Source: Corbicula japonica
Taxonomy: Eukaryota; Mollusca; Bivalvia; Venerida; Cyrenidae
Reading direction: 5' to 3'
DNA: 64,000 nucleotides
NCBI GenBank assembly: GCA_038501625.1
Contig: JAZAYU010001123.1
Span: 1-64,000, forward strand
The position numbers were made by a program, and so were the translations under genes. The notes under the pieces are model-generated. The model did no database searches, had not been told where the DNA came from, and worked only from the letters and a program-made list of their open reading frames with translations. Below, one piece after another: positions 1-11,992 of this stretch. The first letter of the stretch is position 1; every line of letters starts with the position of its first letter.

Positions 1-333
1 GAAAAATATTTTAACCTTGCTTTACCGATTATTACAATAATCAAAATATTGCATGCAACAAGTTTTAGTGTCTCGAATACGCAAATAAATTATCTTCGGT
101 TTTACTCTGGCGCGAAATGCATGCTTACGTACCACGATTGACTTCGATTTGTATAATGGTGCGCTATAAAACAAAAACGGGAATACTGTACAAGTATTGG
201 GGGTCACATTTAAGATACATGTGTTTTTTGCAGAAGTCTTTTGGCAAAAAGGACAGACATACAAGTTTAAATGAAAGAAGGCTGTTTTCGAGTTTGGCAG
301 TTTTAAAATATATTAAAAACTATTCGTTTTTTT
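1..333. other. No feature recognised
   Basis: AT-rich sequence to the left of the minisatellite. Short open frames exist on both strands but show no recognisable domain, splice context or codon pattern. I see no gene here. Confidence 0.5.
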
Positions 334-1572
334 CTGCTGTATCTTTGATCCTGGAGAAGCTGTGTTAGAAACATCCGTTCCTGGACTTTGCCCTGCTGTA
401 TCTTTGATCCTGAGGGAACTGTGTTAGAAACATCCGTTCTTAGACTTTGCCCTGCTGTATCTTTGATCCTGAGGGAACTGTGTTTGAAACATCCGTTCCT
501 GGACTTTGCCCTGCTGTATCTTTGATCCTGGAGAAGCTGTATTTGAAACATACGTTCCTGGACTTTACCCTGCTGTATCTTTGATCCTGAGGGAACTGTG
601 TTAGAAACATCCGTTCCTGGACTTTTCCCTGCTGTATCTTTGATCCTGGAGAAGCTGTGTTTGAAACATACGTTCCTGGACTTTGCCCTGCTGTATCTTT
701 GATCCTGAGGGAACTGTGTTAGAAACATCCGTTCCTGGACTTTGCCCTGCTGTATCTTTGATCCTGGAGAAGCTGTGTTTGAAACATACGTTCCTGGACT
801 TTGCCCTGCTGTATTTTTGATCCTGGAGAAGCTGTGTTTGAAACATTCATTCCTGGACTTTGCCTTGCTGTATCTTTGATCCTGGAGAAGCTGTGTTTGA
901 AACAGACGTTCCTGGACTTTGCCCTGCTGTATCTTTGATCCTGGAGAAGCTGTGTTTGAAACATACGTTCCTGGACTTTGCCCTGCTGTATCTTTTATCA
1001 TGAGGGAACTGAATTAGAAATATCCGTTCTTGGACTTTGCCCTGCTGTATTTTTGATCCTGGAGAAGCTGTGTTTGAAACATCCGTTCCTGGACTTTGCC
1101 CTGTTGTATATTTGATCATGGAGAAGCTGTTTTGAAACATACGTTCTTGGACTTTGCCCTGCTGTATCTTTGATCCTGGAGAAGCTGTGTTAGAAACATC
1201 CGTTCCTGGACTTTGCCCTGCTGTATCTTTAATCCTGAGGGAACTGTGTTAGAAACATCCGTTCTTGGACTTTGCCCTGCTGTATCTTTGAACCTGGAGA
1301 AGCTGTGTTTGAAACATCCGTTCCTGGACTTTGCCCTGCTGTATCTTTGATCCTGAGGGAACTGTGTTAGAAACATCCGTTCTTGGACTTTGCCCTGCTG
1401 TATCTTTGATCCTGGAGAAGCTGTGTTTGAAACATACGTTCTTGGACTTTGCCCTGCTGTATCTTTGATCCTGGAGAAGCTGTGTTTAAAACATCCGTTC
1501 TTGGACTTTGCCCTGCTGTATCACGGACCCTGAGAGAACTGTGTTCGAAATATGCCCTCTGAGACTTGTCCG
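334..1572. repeat. 59-bp minisatellite, about 21 copies
   Basis: A tandem array with an exact 59-bp register at the left end: the unit start CTGCTGTATC falls at 334, 393, 452 and 511, and so on. Two main unit types alternate irregularly, differing in GATCCTGGAGAAGCTGTG versus GATCCTGAGGGAACTGTG, with small variants (TTTGAAACATACG or TTAGAAACATCCG). The last unit is degenerate. Because 59 is not a multiple of three, a frame passes through all three phases of the unit, giving a 59-residue protein-level period on the minus strand. Few stops occur there, hence several long overlapping minus-strand open frames. I take these as products of repeat composition, not genes. Confidence 0.93.
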
Positions 1573-3770
1573 ATGAAACTGTAGCAACTGTCTTACATGA
1601 TTTATTTACTGTTGTGCATATCTCTTAATGTTCTTGGTCAGTTAAACGCACTTTACTAGTCCGGTTTAAATGCAAGGTAATTAGTCATTTGTACAGGTGT
1701 TGTACCCGTTCTGTACCTAGTACTGACCATTATAACACGTAAAGTGGTGAATTTTATCAAAATGAACATAAAAGTCGACACTTGTAACATAACTTGTTAT
1801 TTCGCGAGCTTATTTATGATGAATGTCATTTAGTTTGTATATGACATTAATTTCACTCTCTTCTGGACATTTGTTTCATATTTCATTAGAGTGAAATACT
1901 TCACTGTTTTGCATCCAGTCATTATCCGTGACAATGCTATATTATTTACGAAAATAAAAATTCTACATAATTTAATCGTAAGGGATGGCGTATTGTAAGT
2001 GTATATGAATTGATGTTTGATTAACAATTATATATTCTCTATTCCAAAAGAAAGTAAGCGCTTAGTTTTCGGTGATTTTTCATTAACTGCTTAATGCCTA
2101 AGTATTTGATATCAAAATTGAGAATAGATCATTTAAATTCTGTAATAAAACTATGATCGATTATCAAAACTCAATTTTGAAACCAAATATTTAAAAAAAT
2201 CGCCAAAACAAATAGCACATTTTTTTAGAATAGAGTCTATAAAAAATCAGCAAAGTTCAATTTGTTTTTCTTAGCAGTTTTCGTATAACCTTACAATGTA
2301 AACTGCAAGGCTCACATCCCCGTGGGAAAGCAACCCTACCACACTCGGTGACGTATTTCCTAGTCACCCTAGATGTATAAAGGGTTGCCAATTCCAATTA
2401 AATCCAATTAAGCTGAAAAGACCCGATATTAAAGTGTTGGTATGAAATAAACATTTAAAGGAGTGGATATTATTGGTCTATTCAGTGTGTATGACTTTTG
2501 TGGTGAGAGGGTACAATAAAATCGCACCTGTCCCTCTTCAGTTGTGAACATAGTGATTAAAACCACTTCAACATAATTATGATCTTTTCGACTTGAATTG
2601 TGTCGGCCGTAATGCACTGTCGTTTTGTAGATATGTAACTTTTAAACTGCGCCCTTAATAACGGCTTGCCTCTGTTATCGGAGGAAATGTTAAAAGAAAA
2701 AAACAAAACTCTTTTAATATTTTTTATTAGGAATGTAAATGTTCTCACGGTTTTGAATGACTTGTGAGTAGAACAACGATCTCAAAAATCTAGGCGCATC
2801 TGTCACGCCGGCGTGTAGCAAAATAAAAGAACGAATTCGTGTCAAAACTGTTTTCTAAACGCATCTCCAACGCACATGCTGCGCAATGACGTTGTTATGT
2901 CACGATCCACGGAAAACCCGGAAATGCAACAAAAGACATGTTGGTAAACGGGGGCTTTACCCCCTAACTTTAACAGTATTACAATACCGACAGCAGTAAG
3001 AAAACACGATCAGTCTGGATATGAGAGCAGCCTGCGCCAATAAGACGCAATTTCACGGCGTTCATTTTTAATGTCAAGCTAATTATGAAACTTCTTATTC
3101 GAATTCCTCCAGCAGGTTCACGGTTGCTAGGTGAAAGAAAATTTGAAATGAGATCCAAAGTAGGATATACGAATAATAGAAAATTTAAAATGATTTTCGA
3201 TTTCCCACATTGATCTAGCACCTGTCGCTTGATAATGGCTGCCGTAGCAAGATGGTGGCGCATGTCGTCATGGTGACACGAGGATTCAGGGAGAACAGCT
3301 TTGGCTCGGCTCCTCACTTAGTCAAGGAGGTTGATAGAGAGCGCAAAGAATTTCAATATTGTTGGCATTGACCTTTTTAAAATAGAGGATAACATTATTA
3401 CTTCTATGAATATTTATGATCGAACACTCAGAAGCGGAAGGATATCAACCTAGTCGTTCTTGGCGCTCGATGAAAATGATATTTTCTTTGGTGGTCTAAC
3501 TCACATTTACATCAGTGACATTGCGCGTTTCTGATAACGTTTCTTATTTCTTCTTTCTAGTAAATTTTATTGACAGAAAGGTGGACAAATAGTTATTTTG
3601 AAAGAAAGAATGCATTAAATAGCTACATCCAACCGATTTAATTTAATTTTTAATGTAGAATATAATGTCTAATAGCTTTAAGTGAAACAATATGTCTATA
3701 CACATTTGTTCACATGTCTGTTTGATGTCTCCATTACAATCCCTTTGCTCCATGTAAACTTGTTTTACCT
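1573..3770. other. Intergenic, upstream of snail
   Basis: AT-rich non-coding sequence with no convincing gene. Scattered CAGGTG/CACCTG boxes occur at 1694, 2525 and 3229. The stretch 2780-3320 is less AT-rich than its surroundings and could hold an exon or a regulatory element, but no splice-bounded open frame convinces me. Confidence 0.4.
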
Positions 3771-3956
3771 CATATGCGACCAGTGGAGATCCAGATCAGT
3801 CGGCACATCCGTGCCGTCTGATCAGGATCTGCACTGGTCGCTTTTTGCCATTGATCAGAAGTAACATAATAAATCTTAAAGCGAACAGCGTAGATCCTGT
3901 TCAGACGGCATGGATGTGCCGGCTGATCTGGATCTACACTGTCTGCCCACGCCATA
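3771..3956. repeat. Dispersed hairpin repeat (GACCAGTGTAGATCC family)
   Basis: Two palindromic blocks. The first pairs GCGACCAGTGGAGATCCAG with its near reverse complement ending in CTGCACTGGTCGC. The second carries AGATCCTG...CTGGATCTACACTG. Related blocks recur near 48.24-48.42, 49.5-49.64, 50.53-50.6, 51.78-51.86, 53.63, 57.0-57.18 and 57.3 kb. Several copies end in a shared tail that includes GGTTATTTCT or its complement. This looks like a non-autonomous foldback element or its remnants. Confidence 0.75.
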
Positions 3957-4061
3957 AATGCGTATATACTGAGGAAAGGGTCTATACATGTATTTTAATT
4001 AACATCATCGAACATGCTTTCGTGTTGGGTGTCACTCGTCCAATCAGAAATTGAATGTTAA

Positions 4062-4819
4062 CAGGTGCTCGTGTGATTTTTATGATCTAATCAAAGCCTC
4101 ATTAGCACTTGTTATCAGCATACAATCTACATATCACCACTTTTTCAATCTAAACATAATTTTTCACCTGACAACGTACGCGTGGCGTAAAAATGAAAAT
4201 TTATATTCTAGCATTTATTTCGATGGTTGTACAATGAGCCAGATTTGTGTCACCTGTATTAATTTTGGTGCAAATCAGTTCACATGTCGCCTCAAAATGA
4301 GGATATATTGACAAAATACTATTTGAAAAGAAGACTTTTCAATGGAAATTGCGAATCAATGTGCATAAAGAGCCCGGAGCGTGTTGTTAATAAATAGCAT
4401 TGTTAGCAGTGACACCTGTTACATCGACATTATCCGAATGGTGATTTTCCTCGCGAGAAGTGGGCGGGATTTTGACGCTTTATGCCTTCTTTGGAGAGAG
4501 CGATAGGACGGAAGATTAGCCGAAAAGTGGGATAGAACTGATAGGATTTCCTTAGGCAGAAACACTTGTTCAAACAGATAGAACATTGAATGTAATAGAA
4601 TTATTCCAAATGTGTGAATAGTTGTGTTGGCTTTAGTCTTACAATTTGACATTCTGCAACTTTTTCTTTACTTTAACACGAAAAGTGTGAAACGTTTAAT
4701 TCAATCCAGACACTTATTGAGGTTGTTTATGGACTGATAAATTCGATTTCTTTACTTCTAGATTGAATGTAAATACTAGAAGCGATTTCAAATCAGGTTT
4801 AATTGCCTCTAGACAGGTG
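4062..4819. promoter_or_regulatory. Cluster of five Snail-type E-boxes upstream of snail
   Basis: CAGGTG or CACCTG occurs at 4062-4067, 4165-4170, 4251-4256, 4413-4418 and 4814-4819, just upstream of the predicted start codon at 4987. This hexamer is the established binding core of Snail-family zinc fingers. At the local base composition I estimate roughly one occurrence per 5 kb, so five in 760 bp is a clear excess. Autoregulation is an inference, and other E-box binding proteins (bHLH, ZEB) use the same core. Confidence 0.45.
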
Positions 4820-4986
4820 GATGCGATAAATTGATAATTTAAATAGAAATTTTCACATCGGGTGTTCAATAGGAAAAGTCACAACGGCGAGGAATCTAGT
4901 GCCACGATTACATGACTTGATCCATATAATTGCTCTAAACGACTTTAATAATTTGTTAAAATTTTAAGAAAAGTGTTCCTAGCAGC

Positions 4987-5080
4987 ATGAGTGCCACGAC
5001 GTTGATAAGTTTGAATTTATCACGTGATGTGAATGACAACCACGTGCAGGAAGGCTCGGGAAAGACAGGCGCTCATAAAG
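4987..5080 (+). CDS. snail exon 1 (predicted coding start)
   Basis: ATG at 4987 opens a frame of 31 codons plus one base and ends at a good donor, AAAG|GTAAAT, at 5080/5081. The leftover base joins AT at the exon 2 acceptor to make a GAT (Asp) codon, so the phases agree. The encoded N-terminus starts MSATTLISLNL and does not resemble the SNAG repression motif found at the start of many Snail proteins. Either this lineage copy lacks SNAG, or the true first exon lies further upstream and this is not the initiating exon. The exon was chosen because it is the only upstream ATG frame I found with a correctly phased donor; no transcript evidence is available. Confidence 0.6.
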
Positions 5081-7576
5081 GTAAATTTCTTGTAATTTTA
5101 AAGCAGCTTGGTCAACTTTTCCTATGATACTTCTGCATAGACATGGTATCAAACCTTGAATTTAAAAAAATCCAGAATTGCAGCTTATTTTTTACTGAAA
5201 TTTCTTGGATTCCTTCTGTTAAATAAAGACTGGTAAAATTAAATAGACTTTTTCAAGCAATAAAATTAATATATGTAAAGCTTTTCTTATCATTAATTTT
5301 CTCCGGTAACTTAAAAAAGCAACATAGATACTATTATGGTTTGGTATCTCAAAAGAATGCTTCAAATATATGCCGCCTGAAAGTAGTGTATTCTTAATAT
5401 CGTAAAATGAAATAAAATACTTGACCCCCGATCCCTCTGACATGCTTATTTAAGAAAGAAGACCATTGAGAAAAAATATTAACTATATTATGAAAACTGC
5501 AAATATTTCTTCGATGTGTCTTTGATATTATTCATATTTGCTAGAACTAAAAAAAGACGGTTAGGTATAACGAATGAAAGCATTCAGCAAAAGGAATATT
5601 CCAGACCTGCCAATCAAATTTCATTGTCTTGTGGACAACAGATGACCATTAACATTTTGTATTAATTATAACATTTAATAAATGACTGTAACTTCCTTAG
5701 GGGCATGTAGAAACAATTCGCAATTACACATTATTTTAAATGAAAACACTTAAAAGGTGTCATTGGTAGTTCAAGGGTGCTTATGGCATGTAAACTTAAC
5801 TAATAGAATCATAAAATGTACATTGATCTAATAGTGTTTATATGAAAATTCAAATGAAGGTGTATTTATTGTAATTATTTATAAAATTGAATATATTACA
5901 AAATCCCAGTTTTATAGATGCCGTATTACTCCAAAAATAAATATGATTGTGCACCAATAATTAAAAGCATTACTTTTTTAATTTTACAATACAAGACCGT
6001 GAATCAGAATATAGTATATAACGATTTTAGTAGGACCTGTTTAAGCAAAACTCTCCTTATGATAGCTTTTTTACTTCCACTGATAACTTAAAGCAGCATT
6101 GCGAACATTTTCAGTGCCTAAGATTATAAAACTGAAACATTAGACAAGTCTCAAATTCCAAGTATCTAATTGGAGGTTAGTCTCCATTTTAGCGAATCAG
6201 ATAATTGACACTGGATTGCTATGTTATAATGTTGCACCTGAAAGGACTTTGTAAACGAAGAAAACTGTACCTCTGATGATTTTGCAGCTACCAAAGAAAA
6301 TTCACAGTGAACATACAGTTCATGTCACTATTTTACACTTTGTTTAGGTTTCCATTTGTATATTCAGTTTTCAACTACAAATATAATATATCAAAACAAT
6401 TTGTCTTTGTGAAACAGTGATGCTATGATTTTTTAAAATAATACTCTAAAACATTTTTGCGTTTTACAAGCCAGTTGAAACTTTATTAATTAAAATTATT
6501 TGTCAGTGCAAAATATTGTAGAAACACATAGAGGCGCAACAGCAGCAACTCTACTAAATGGAAACAAATAATCTGTGATTTCGGATTTATTTTTAACGAA
6601 TTCGATAAGGGGTTACTGACTGATATTCTTCATTTTGATCTTTAAGCGTCTGAATTCATGTTTAAACCTGGATTTATTTTTGCACCTGTTCCACTATTTA
6701 CATTTCAAATCAAATGTTAATTTTTAATCCGTTTACTGCTGAACATAATCGGCTTTTGGTAGCACAGGTGTATCAAAAACAGCCTTTTATAGAACGTATC
6801 AATATTGATCACATTCAAAACATTATTTATTTGATTGTGGGAAGATTTTCATTAGTTTAATCAGTAAACGAACGGCAATGACGGACCGTGTGAACATAAC
6901 AGAACTGCAAGATACATGTACGTGTTAGTTTTCTTAAAGAGGATCACACAAGATAATGTTAGATTATTGTAACAGAAAAGCAAGTGTGCCAACATGTGTT
7001 GTAGCCACTTATTATGACCTGAAGATCTGATTATTATAAGCTTTTACTATGACATGTGTGAAATTTCTTGCACTTTTAGGTACGATAATTAGCAGCAGAA
7101 ATCGTCCCCGTGTTGAAGACGTCCGTAAACTGTGACTTTTAGATTATGAGACAAGATCTTTATTAACTTGTACAACATGTACATTGTTAAATAACACCAT
7201 TTATATTATACAAATACAAGTTCAATTGGTCACGACAATATACAGTAAACACATTCTAACAAACATTTAATGTAGTGAGAGGTCGAGCTGCTAATTATAA
7301 ATATAAATTATCATCAGCTCTCATAGTGTTTTTATGTCTAATACATTTAATGATAGTTTCTGGCCATTTTAAATTGTTTATTTTTTATTACAAAATGGTT
7401 GAATTCATTACCGATATTTATACTAAATATTCACATTGTTTAGGATTAGTTGAAAATTAAACGACACTTAAAGGCCAGGTTTTTCTTAAACCGTTCAGTA
7501 AATGATGATGATGATGATGATGTTGTGGTTTTTATTGTTGTTGATAATTATCATTATAATATATATATAATGATGG

Positions 7577-7650
<74 letters not shown>

Positions 7651-7891
7651 GTCGATTTTATAGTTGATACGGCTTTAATCTGTTTTAATTTTTCTTCTCA
7701 CAAACCTGGCTAAAATAACATATATTAATAAATTACACTGAATTTATGGAACTTATGTTGACAAAAAAACAAAAATACTTTGGTATAAAAATATTCTCGA
7801 GGTTTCCAAATCGGGACAGCAACCAAGTTTTTTTTCTCTTGTGCGCAAAAATTCTCTGCATAAATTTAATTTTATTTTATTTCTTCTGCAG
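5081..7891 (+). other. snail intron 1
   Basis: A 2,811-bp AT-rich intron from donor GTAAAT to acceptor TTTCTTCTGCAG. It holds CACCTG/CAGGTG boxes at 6235, 6683 and 6765, a decayed copy of the GATTGGAGAC-type foldback repeat near 6120-6200, and the trinucleotide array at 7503-7650. I see no other gene inside. Confidence 0.6.
7503..7650. repeat. Compound (GAT)n / (ATT)n microsatellite
   Basis: About seven ATG/GAT units, a 55-bp interruption, then a long GATGAT run passing directly into ATTATT repeats. It lies inside snail intron 1, about 240 bp before the acceptor. An open frame through it is an artefact of the repeat. Confidence 0.95.
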
Positions 7892-8856
7892 ATGGTAAAC
7901 GTCGCCGAGTCCAGCTTGTTATACCGGAACCAAAGCGTACTAGCCCGACACTCGATCTGAGTCATCCGCGGAGTCCAGAACAGTCACGTATCAGTCCAAG
8001 TTCCAGTCCGTCCATTAATCAAGGAGCCACACACTTGCAACAATTTCCATGGCAGTTGCCGATGTATCATGGTTTTCCGCCCTTTCCCTTCTTCCAGTAT
8101 CCGACATTTCCCGGGTATCCGTTTCCAGTTATTCCAGAACACGTGTATCCGCACCACTACCCTGCGGATTATCTAAAACATTTACCAAACCTACGACTGT
8201 TCAACCAAGCCTACTTCCCGCCTGTTTCGTCAGTCCACGCGACAGAAAAACTGCCTGAGGAAAAAGAAACTACGGTGAAATCAGAAGAAACGCTTAACAT
8301 GATGACTACGCTGGCTGAAGATGAAATGAAGAACAATCGGGAACTAATATCACCAGTCCACCGTGTATTTCTTGATAAAGATACTGTTAGTATAGACAAG
8401 AAAAAGGACACCGATTCTGACACAGTGAAGTATCGTTGTGACACGTGTCATAAAAGTTACTCAACATTTAGTGGCCTTTCTAAACATAAACAGTTCCACT
8501 GTGCTCAGGAGTGTAAGAAAGAATTCGCCTGCAAGTATTGTGACAAAACCTACGTGTCATTAGGCGCCTTAAAAATGCATATTCGCACACATACTCTTCC
8601 TTGTAAATGTAAAATTTGTGGAAAAGCTTTTTCCCGCCCATGGTTGCTGCAAGGCCACGTGAGAACGCATACCGGAGAAAAGCCTTTTACGTGTTGCACG
8701 TGCCTGCGAGCGTTTGCTGACAGGAGCAATCTGCGCGCGCATTTACAGACACACTCTGATGTGAAAAAGTATAGCTGTAGCTCGTGCAGCAAGACGTTCT
8801 CCAGGATGTCACTTCTGCTCAAGCACGAGGACTCGTGCAGAACTGGAACTGTTTGA
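7892..8856 (+). CDS. Snail-family C2H2 zinc-finger transcription factor, exon 2
   Basis: The exon follows acceptor TTCTTCTGCAG, enters in phase 1 and runs 965 nt to TGA at 8854. With exon 1 it makes 353 codons, a 352-residue nuclear repressor of the Snail/Slug family. In-frame stops lie just before the acceptor. Numbering the whole protein: a basic KRRR run at 34-37; PTLDLS at 50-55, close to the PxDLS motif by which Drosophila Snail recruits CtBP; a Pro/Phe/Tyr-rich stretch at 80-140; an acidic linker; then five zinc fingers from residue 214. Finger 1 is CDTC...H; fingers 2-4 contain the highly conserved Snail blocks [27 protein letters not shown] and [17 protein letters not shown]; finger 5 is C2HC ([13 protein letters not shown]). 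These blocks identify Snail rather than Scratch or generic C2H2 proteins. In animals Snail binds CAGGTG and controls mesoderm, EMT-like movement and, in molluscs, ectoderm/mantle development. It is a single-copy gene in this window. Confidence 0.96.
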
Positions 8857-9001
8857 GAGACTACATACTTAAAACAAACTTTGTCAGGGAACTATACACT
8901 GTGCAATAATCACTTATTTATTTATAATGTAATATATTCGTGTGCTTCCACAAACTTCGGATTAGGTGGTCTTACCATATAATCATATAGTCAAGTATTT
9001 C

Positions 9002-9007
9002 AATAAA
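9002..9007 (+). terminator. Candidate polyadenylation signal of snail
   Basis: AATAAA about 145 bp after the stop codon. It is the first canonical hexamer downstream, and a T-rich stretch follows. The cleavage site is not visible from sequence alone. Confidence 0.5.
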
Positions 9008-10028
9008 ATTACTGATTCAGTTAGTAATCTTACTTTTGCTTTCAGTTCTTTGAGCAAGCATTAATATTCCGGAATAGGAAATACATTTTGAAGATAAGCA
9101 TAGTGCTGAAAAGTTGTTTTTAATTGGTGCGTTAGTTACTGAGATATTTAAAATTCAAGATTGAGTCCCTGACCAGCTGGTTGCCATCATTTTTGAGCTG
9201 ACCTCCTGTGACATCAATTATGTGCACAAATTTCATTATTAATTCTCAATACGGAAGTAACTTTACATCACACGCAAATTTATTGAAAATTGTAAACTTA
9301 TATTGAGGTTTTCTTCATTTAAAATGTTACACTTGTGTACAAGAAATGAATAAGAAAAAAATAGTCGTAGTAGTCACTTATGGTCAAAACGTTTCAAAAT
9401 TCGTTCAGTGGATTGAATAAAATTTAAAAATAATCTTTACACTCGTATGTTGCTGTATGATTGTCTCAAAATTTGCTGCAAACCTGTGTACGAATTTTGC
9501 ACAAGCACAAATAATCAAATGACCAGTTTAACACTAATAGACAGATAATCTTTATCTCCTCCTTACGAAGAGCACATATGCATGTACACCATAATAAACA
9601 AACATAATGACAAAGCAAAATAATGTTTTGTACAAAAATAACAAAGGCAAAAATACGAACACGCATGCGCGCGCTCACGCACGCAGGCATGCACTCACTG
9701 GCATACGCACCCGCGCGCACCCACTTTAACACAATAAATAAAAAAACGTTTGAGAAATAATGTACAAGTTAAACCAGAACATACATTTATGCTAAGAAAG
9801 GAACGAATCCCACAGTCTTAACTGACCACCAGCTGACAATGGACTTTGAAGAGTTTCGATAACATGCACTGATTGTGATAATTTCCTGTGTAGATTCTGT
9901 GCTGTAACGGAAACGGAGTTTTATTCTCTGTATTGCCTCTGCTTACTTACACTAAAATTACAGTTTCAAAACTATACCTCGAATTATTTACCAGCCAACT
10001 GTTTGGGAACTGGAACTAACTTCCAGCC
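9008..10028. other. 3' flank of snail; alternating purine-pyrimidine tract
   Basis: No gene seen. At 9659-9722 there is a GC-rich, largely alternating purine-pyrimidine stretch (CATGCGCGCGCTCACGCACG and on), a possible Z-DNA former. The minus-strand open frame through it is not protein-like. Confidence 0.45.
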
Positions 10029-10165
10029 GGGCCCAAGTTCATAAAACTGAGATTGGAGACCAGTCTTAAATCTCAAGCATCTGACCAGTCACCATTTCAG
10101 TCAATCAGATGCTTGAGATTTGAGACTAGTCTCCAGTTTTAGTTTTGTGATATTGAGACCAGTCT
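10029..10165. repeat. Foldback (MITE-like) element, GATTGGAGACCAGTCT family
   Basis: Arms CATAAAACTGAGATTGGAGA and the near reverse complement TCTCCAGTTTTAGTTTTGTG flank a second palindrome, CTCAAGCATCTGA...TCAGATGCTTGAG. Shorter copies lie at 12,956-13,048, 17,874-17,958 and 21,894-21,978 inside duplication units A, B and C. Confidence 0.8.
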
Positions 10166-11203
10166 TCGAATTATTTACTAGATCTTAGTAACGAATGTTA
10201 AAAAATTTCATGTTTGACACTTATGTTGACTGTTGAACCTTTATACAGGTAAACTGTATTCCTTCGTGTTGAAACCATGATTTTCTTCTTAATAAAAAAA
10301 TCAAGCGCAACAAAATATATATTTTTTATAAATAAAAAAATTATGAACTATAAGAAATTAGTTGAACCTAATCATAATGCAGTAACTTAAACTCATAGAA
10401 GCAAACCATTCTTTAAACAAGCACCCTGAATGAAAATAAATGTATCACTGCAAAATAACTACACCCTATGCTCTGATGCTTCTTAAATTAAGCGAGAAGA
10501 GGCTGCTTAAGGCTTGATTATAAGAACAATCATTTGGATGGGAGTCCGCTAAACTAACTTAATTGACTGAATTCCACAGCGTTTGTCATGTGGAATTGCC
10601 TCTCATATAGATTAAATGTACTAGAAAGGACACAGTCCGTCTAACCGGATAAAAAAGATCACCACAGAATTTCGACTTTTTCAAATGTAAAAACTTAAAA
10701 TCACGCATAAAGAAAGAAACTGCAATTGAAAATACTGTGGTTTTGTCCTTTTTCTATTCTAGAAGTCCACTTTTGGAATAGAAAAAAAAGAAAACAAAAT
10801 TATAGTATTTTAAATTTGTAATGTATTTCTTTGGCCTGTCAGGGTGAAGAGGCAAACCTGAACAGATTTATCTTAATGTTCACATTCGCGACGAGTGTAG
10901 ACCTAGACCAACCTGCGATCATTATAGAACGCTTGATCGCACATAACGAACTTTCTCACATTATCTTGCCTGAATTATAACTAACGAGTTTGGTATCAGC
11001 TTTGTGTGCTTACAACTTCCCCATGTCAACAAGGTGCTTACATCGATTTGGAAGGTGAACAGATTTCGCCGCTCAAAATTCGATTTCTTTTGACGGCGTC
11101 TGACAACACTGTAACACCTTTTCCATGTATCTGGTGCGTTATTGTTTCCAAAATTAGCATAACAACACCGATCCCTACTTCACAAGGCGTTCACTTGGGG
11201 AGG
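10166..11203. other. No gene recognised
   Basis: AT-rich non-coding sequence. The base composition becomes more balanced from about 10,850 onward, leading into the E-box cluster. Confidence 0.4.
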
Positions 11204-11425
11204 CAGGTGCCCGTGACAGGTGAATTCTGACCTTAACGAGCGTGCTGTGACCCCGTAGCAGGTGCGAATCAAATATAGAGAGTTATTTAGAGCAATAATT
11301 GTATCTAATATAATTACAATTTCTAGTAACGATACGGCTAATGATGGAAATGGAAAATTATTAATAAAAGCACTTAAGAAGATTTAATTTTCGCCGATTG
11401 TGGTTCGCTGTGCTCGTTTCACCTG
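11204..11425. promoter_or_regulatory. Second CAGGTG cluster, downstream of snail
   Basis: CAGGTG/CACCTG at 11204, 11217, 11259 and 11420: four Snail/ZEB-type E-boxes in 222 bp, against less than 0.1 expected by my rough estimate. The surrounding 10.85-11.68 kb is more GC-rich than its neighbours, non-repetitive within the window and lacks a recognisable protein, as an enhancer would. Enhancer function is inference. Confidence 0.4.
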
Positions 11426-11992
11426 CTATTTCTCCAGAACGCGCTCTTCTCGCAGACGACATGTAAACAATGAAATATCTGTTGTTAATCTGCTGATGAG
11501 CGTTACTAACACATTTCGCTTGCTATGGCACGGTTGCCCTCGCGTGACAACACAAGATACCTACCCTACATACATCTTTTCAATGGCAAACGATGACGGC
11601 GCGTCAAAAGTGCTTTCCATTTTGACGAACTGTGTCTTGCAAATCGTATTCTGTGAAGCGACGAAATTATAAGATTATTTTTTATTCAAATATTACAAAG
11701 GTTATATTTGGGTCCTTGATAAAACATTTAAATGAAAAAATGTCATCGGAGAGGTACGCCTGCGGGGCAGAACAGAAAGAAACCCATATAATTTGAAGCG
11801 GTTCTACAACGGATGGTGCGCACTCAATTCAAGTTTGTAAGTTACTAATCATGAATTAACTCTAAATATTGTTTTTGTTTCTTATCATACTTGCAAAAAG
11901 AAATACAGCAACAAAACTGAAATACGGAGTTCAGTTCCGAAATGAAATTGCGTTAGCGCAAAACTAAAAACTACAGAGAGTTACAACTCTGC

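Noticed and set aside
303..1376. Open frames of up to 232 residues in the 59-bp array
   Set aside because: Produced by the tandem repeat in shifting phases; no start context or homology seen.
8049..8822. Other-frame open frames across snail exon 2
   Set aside because: Shadows of the zinc-finger frame.
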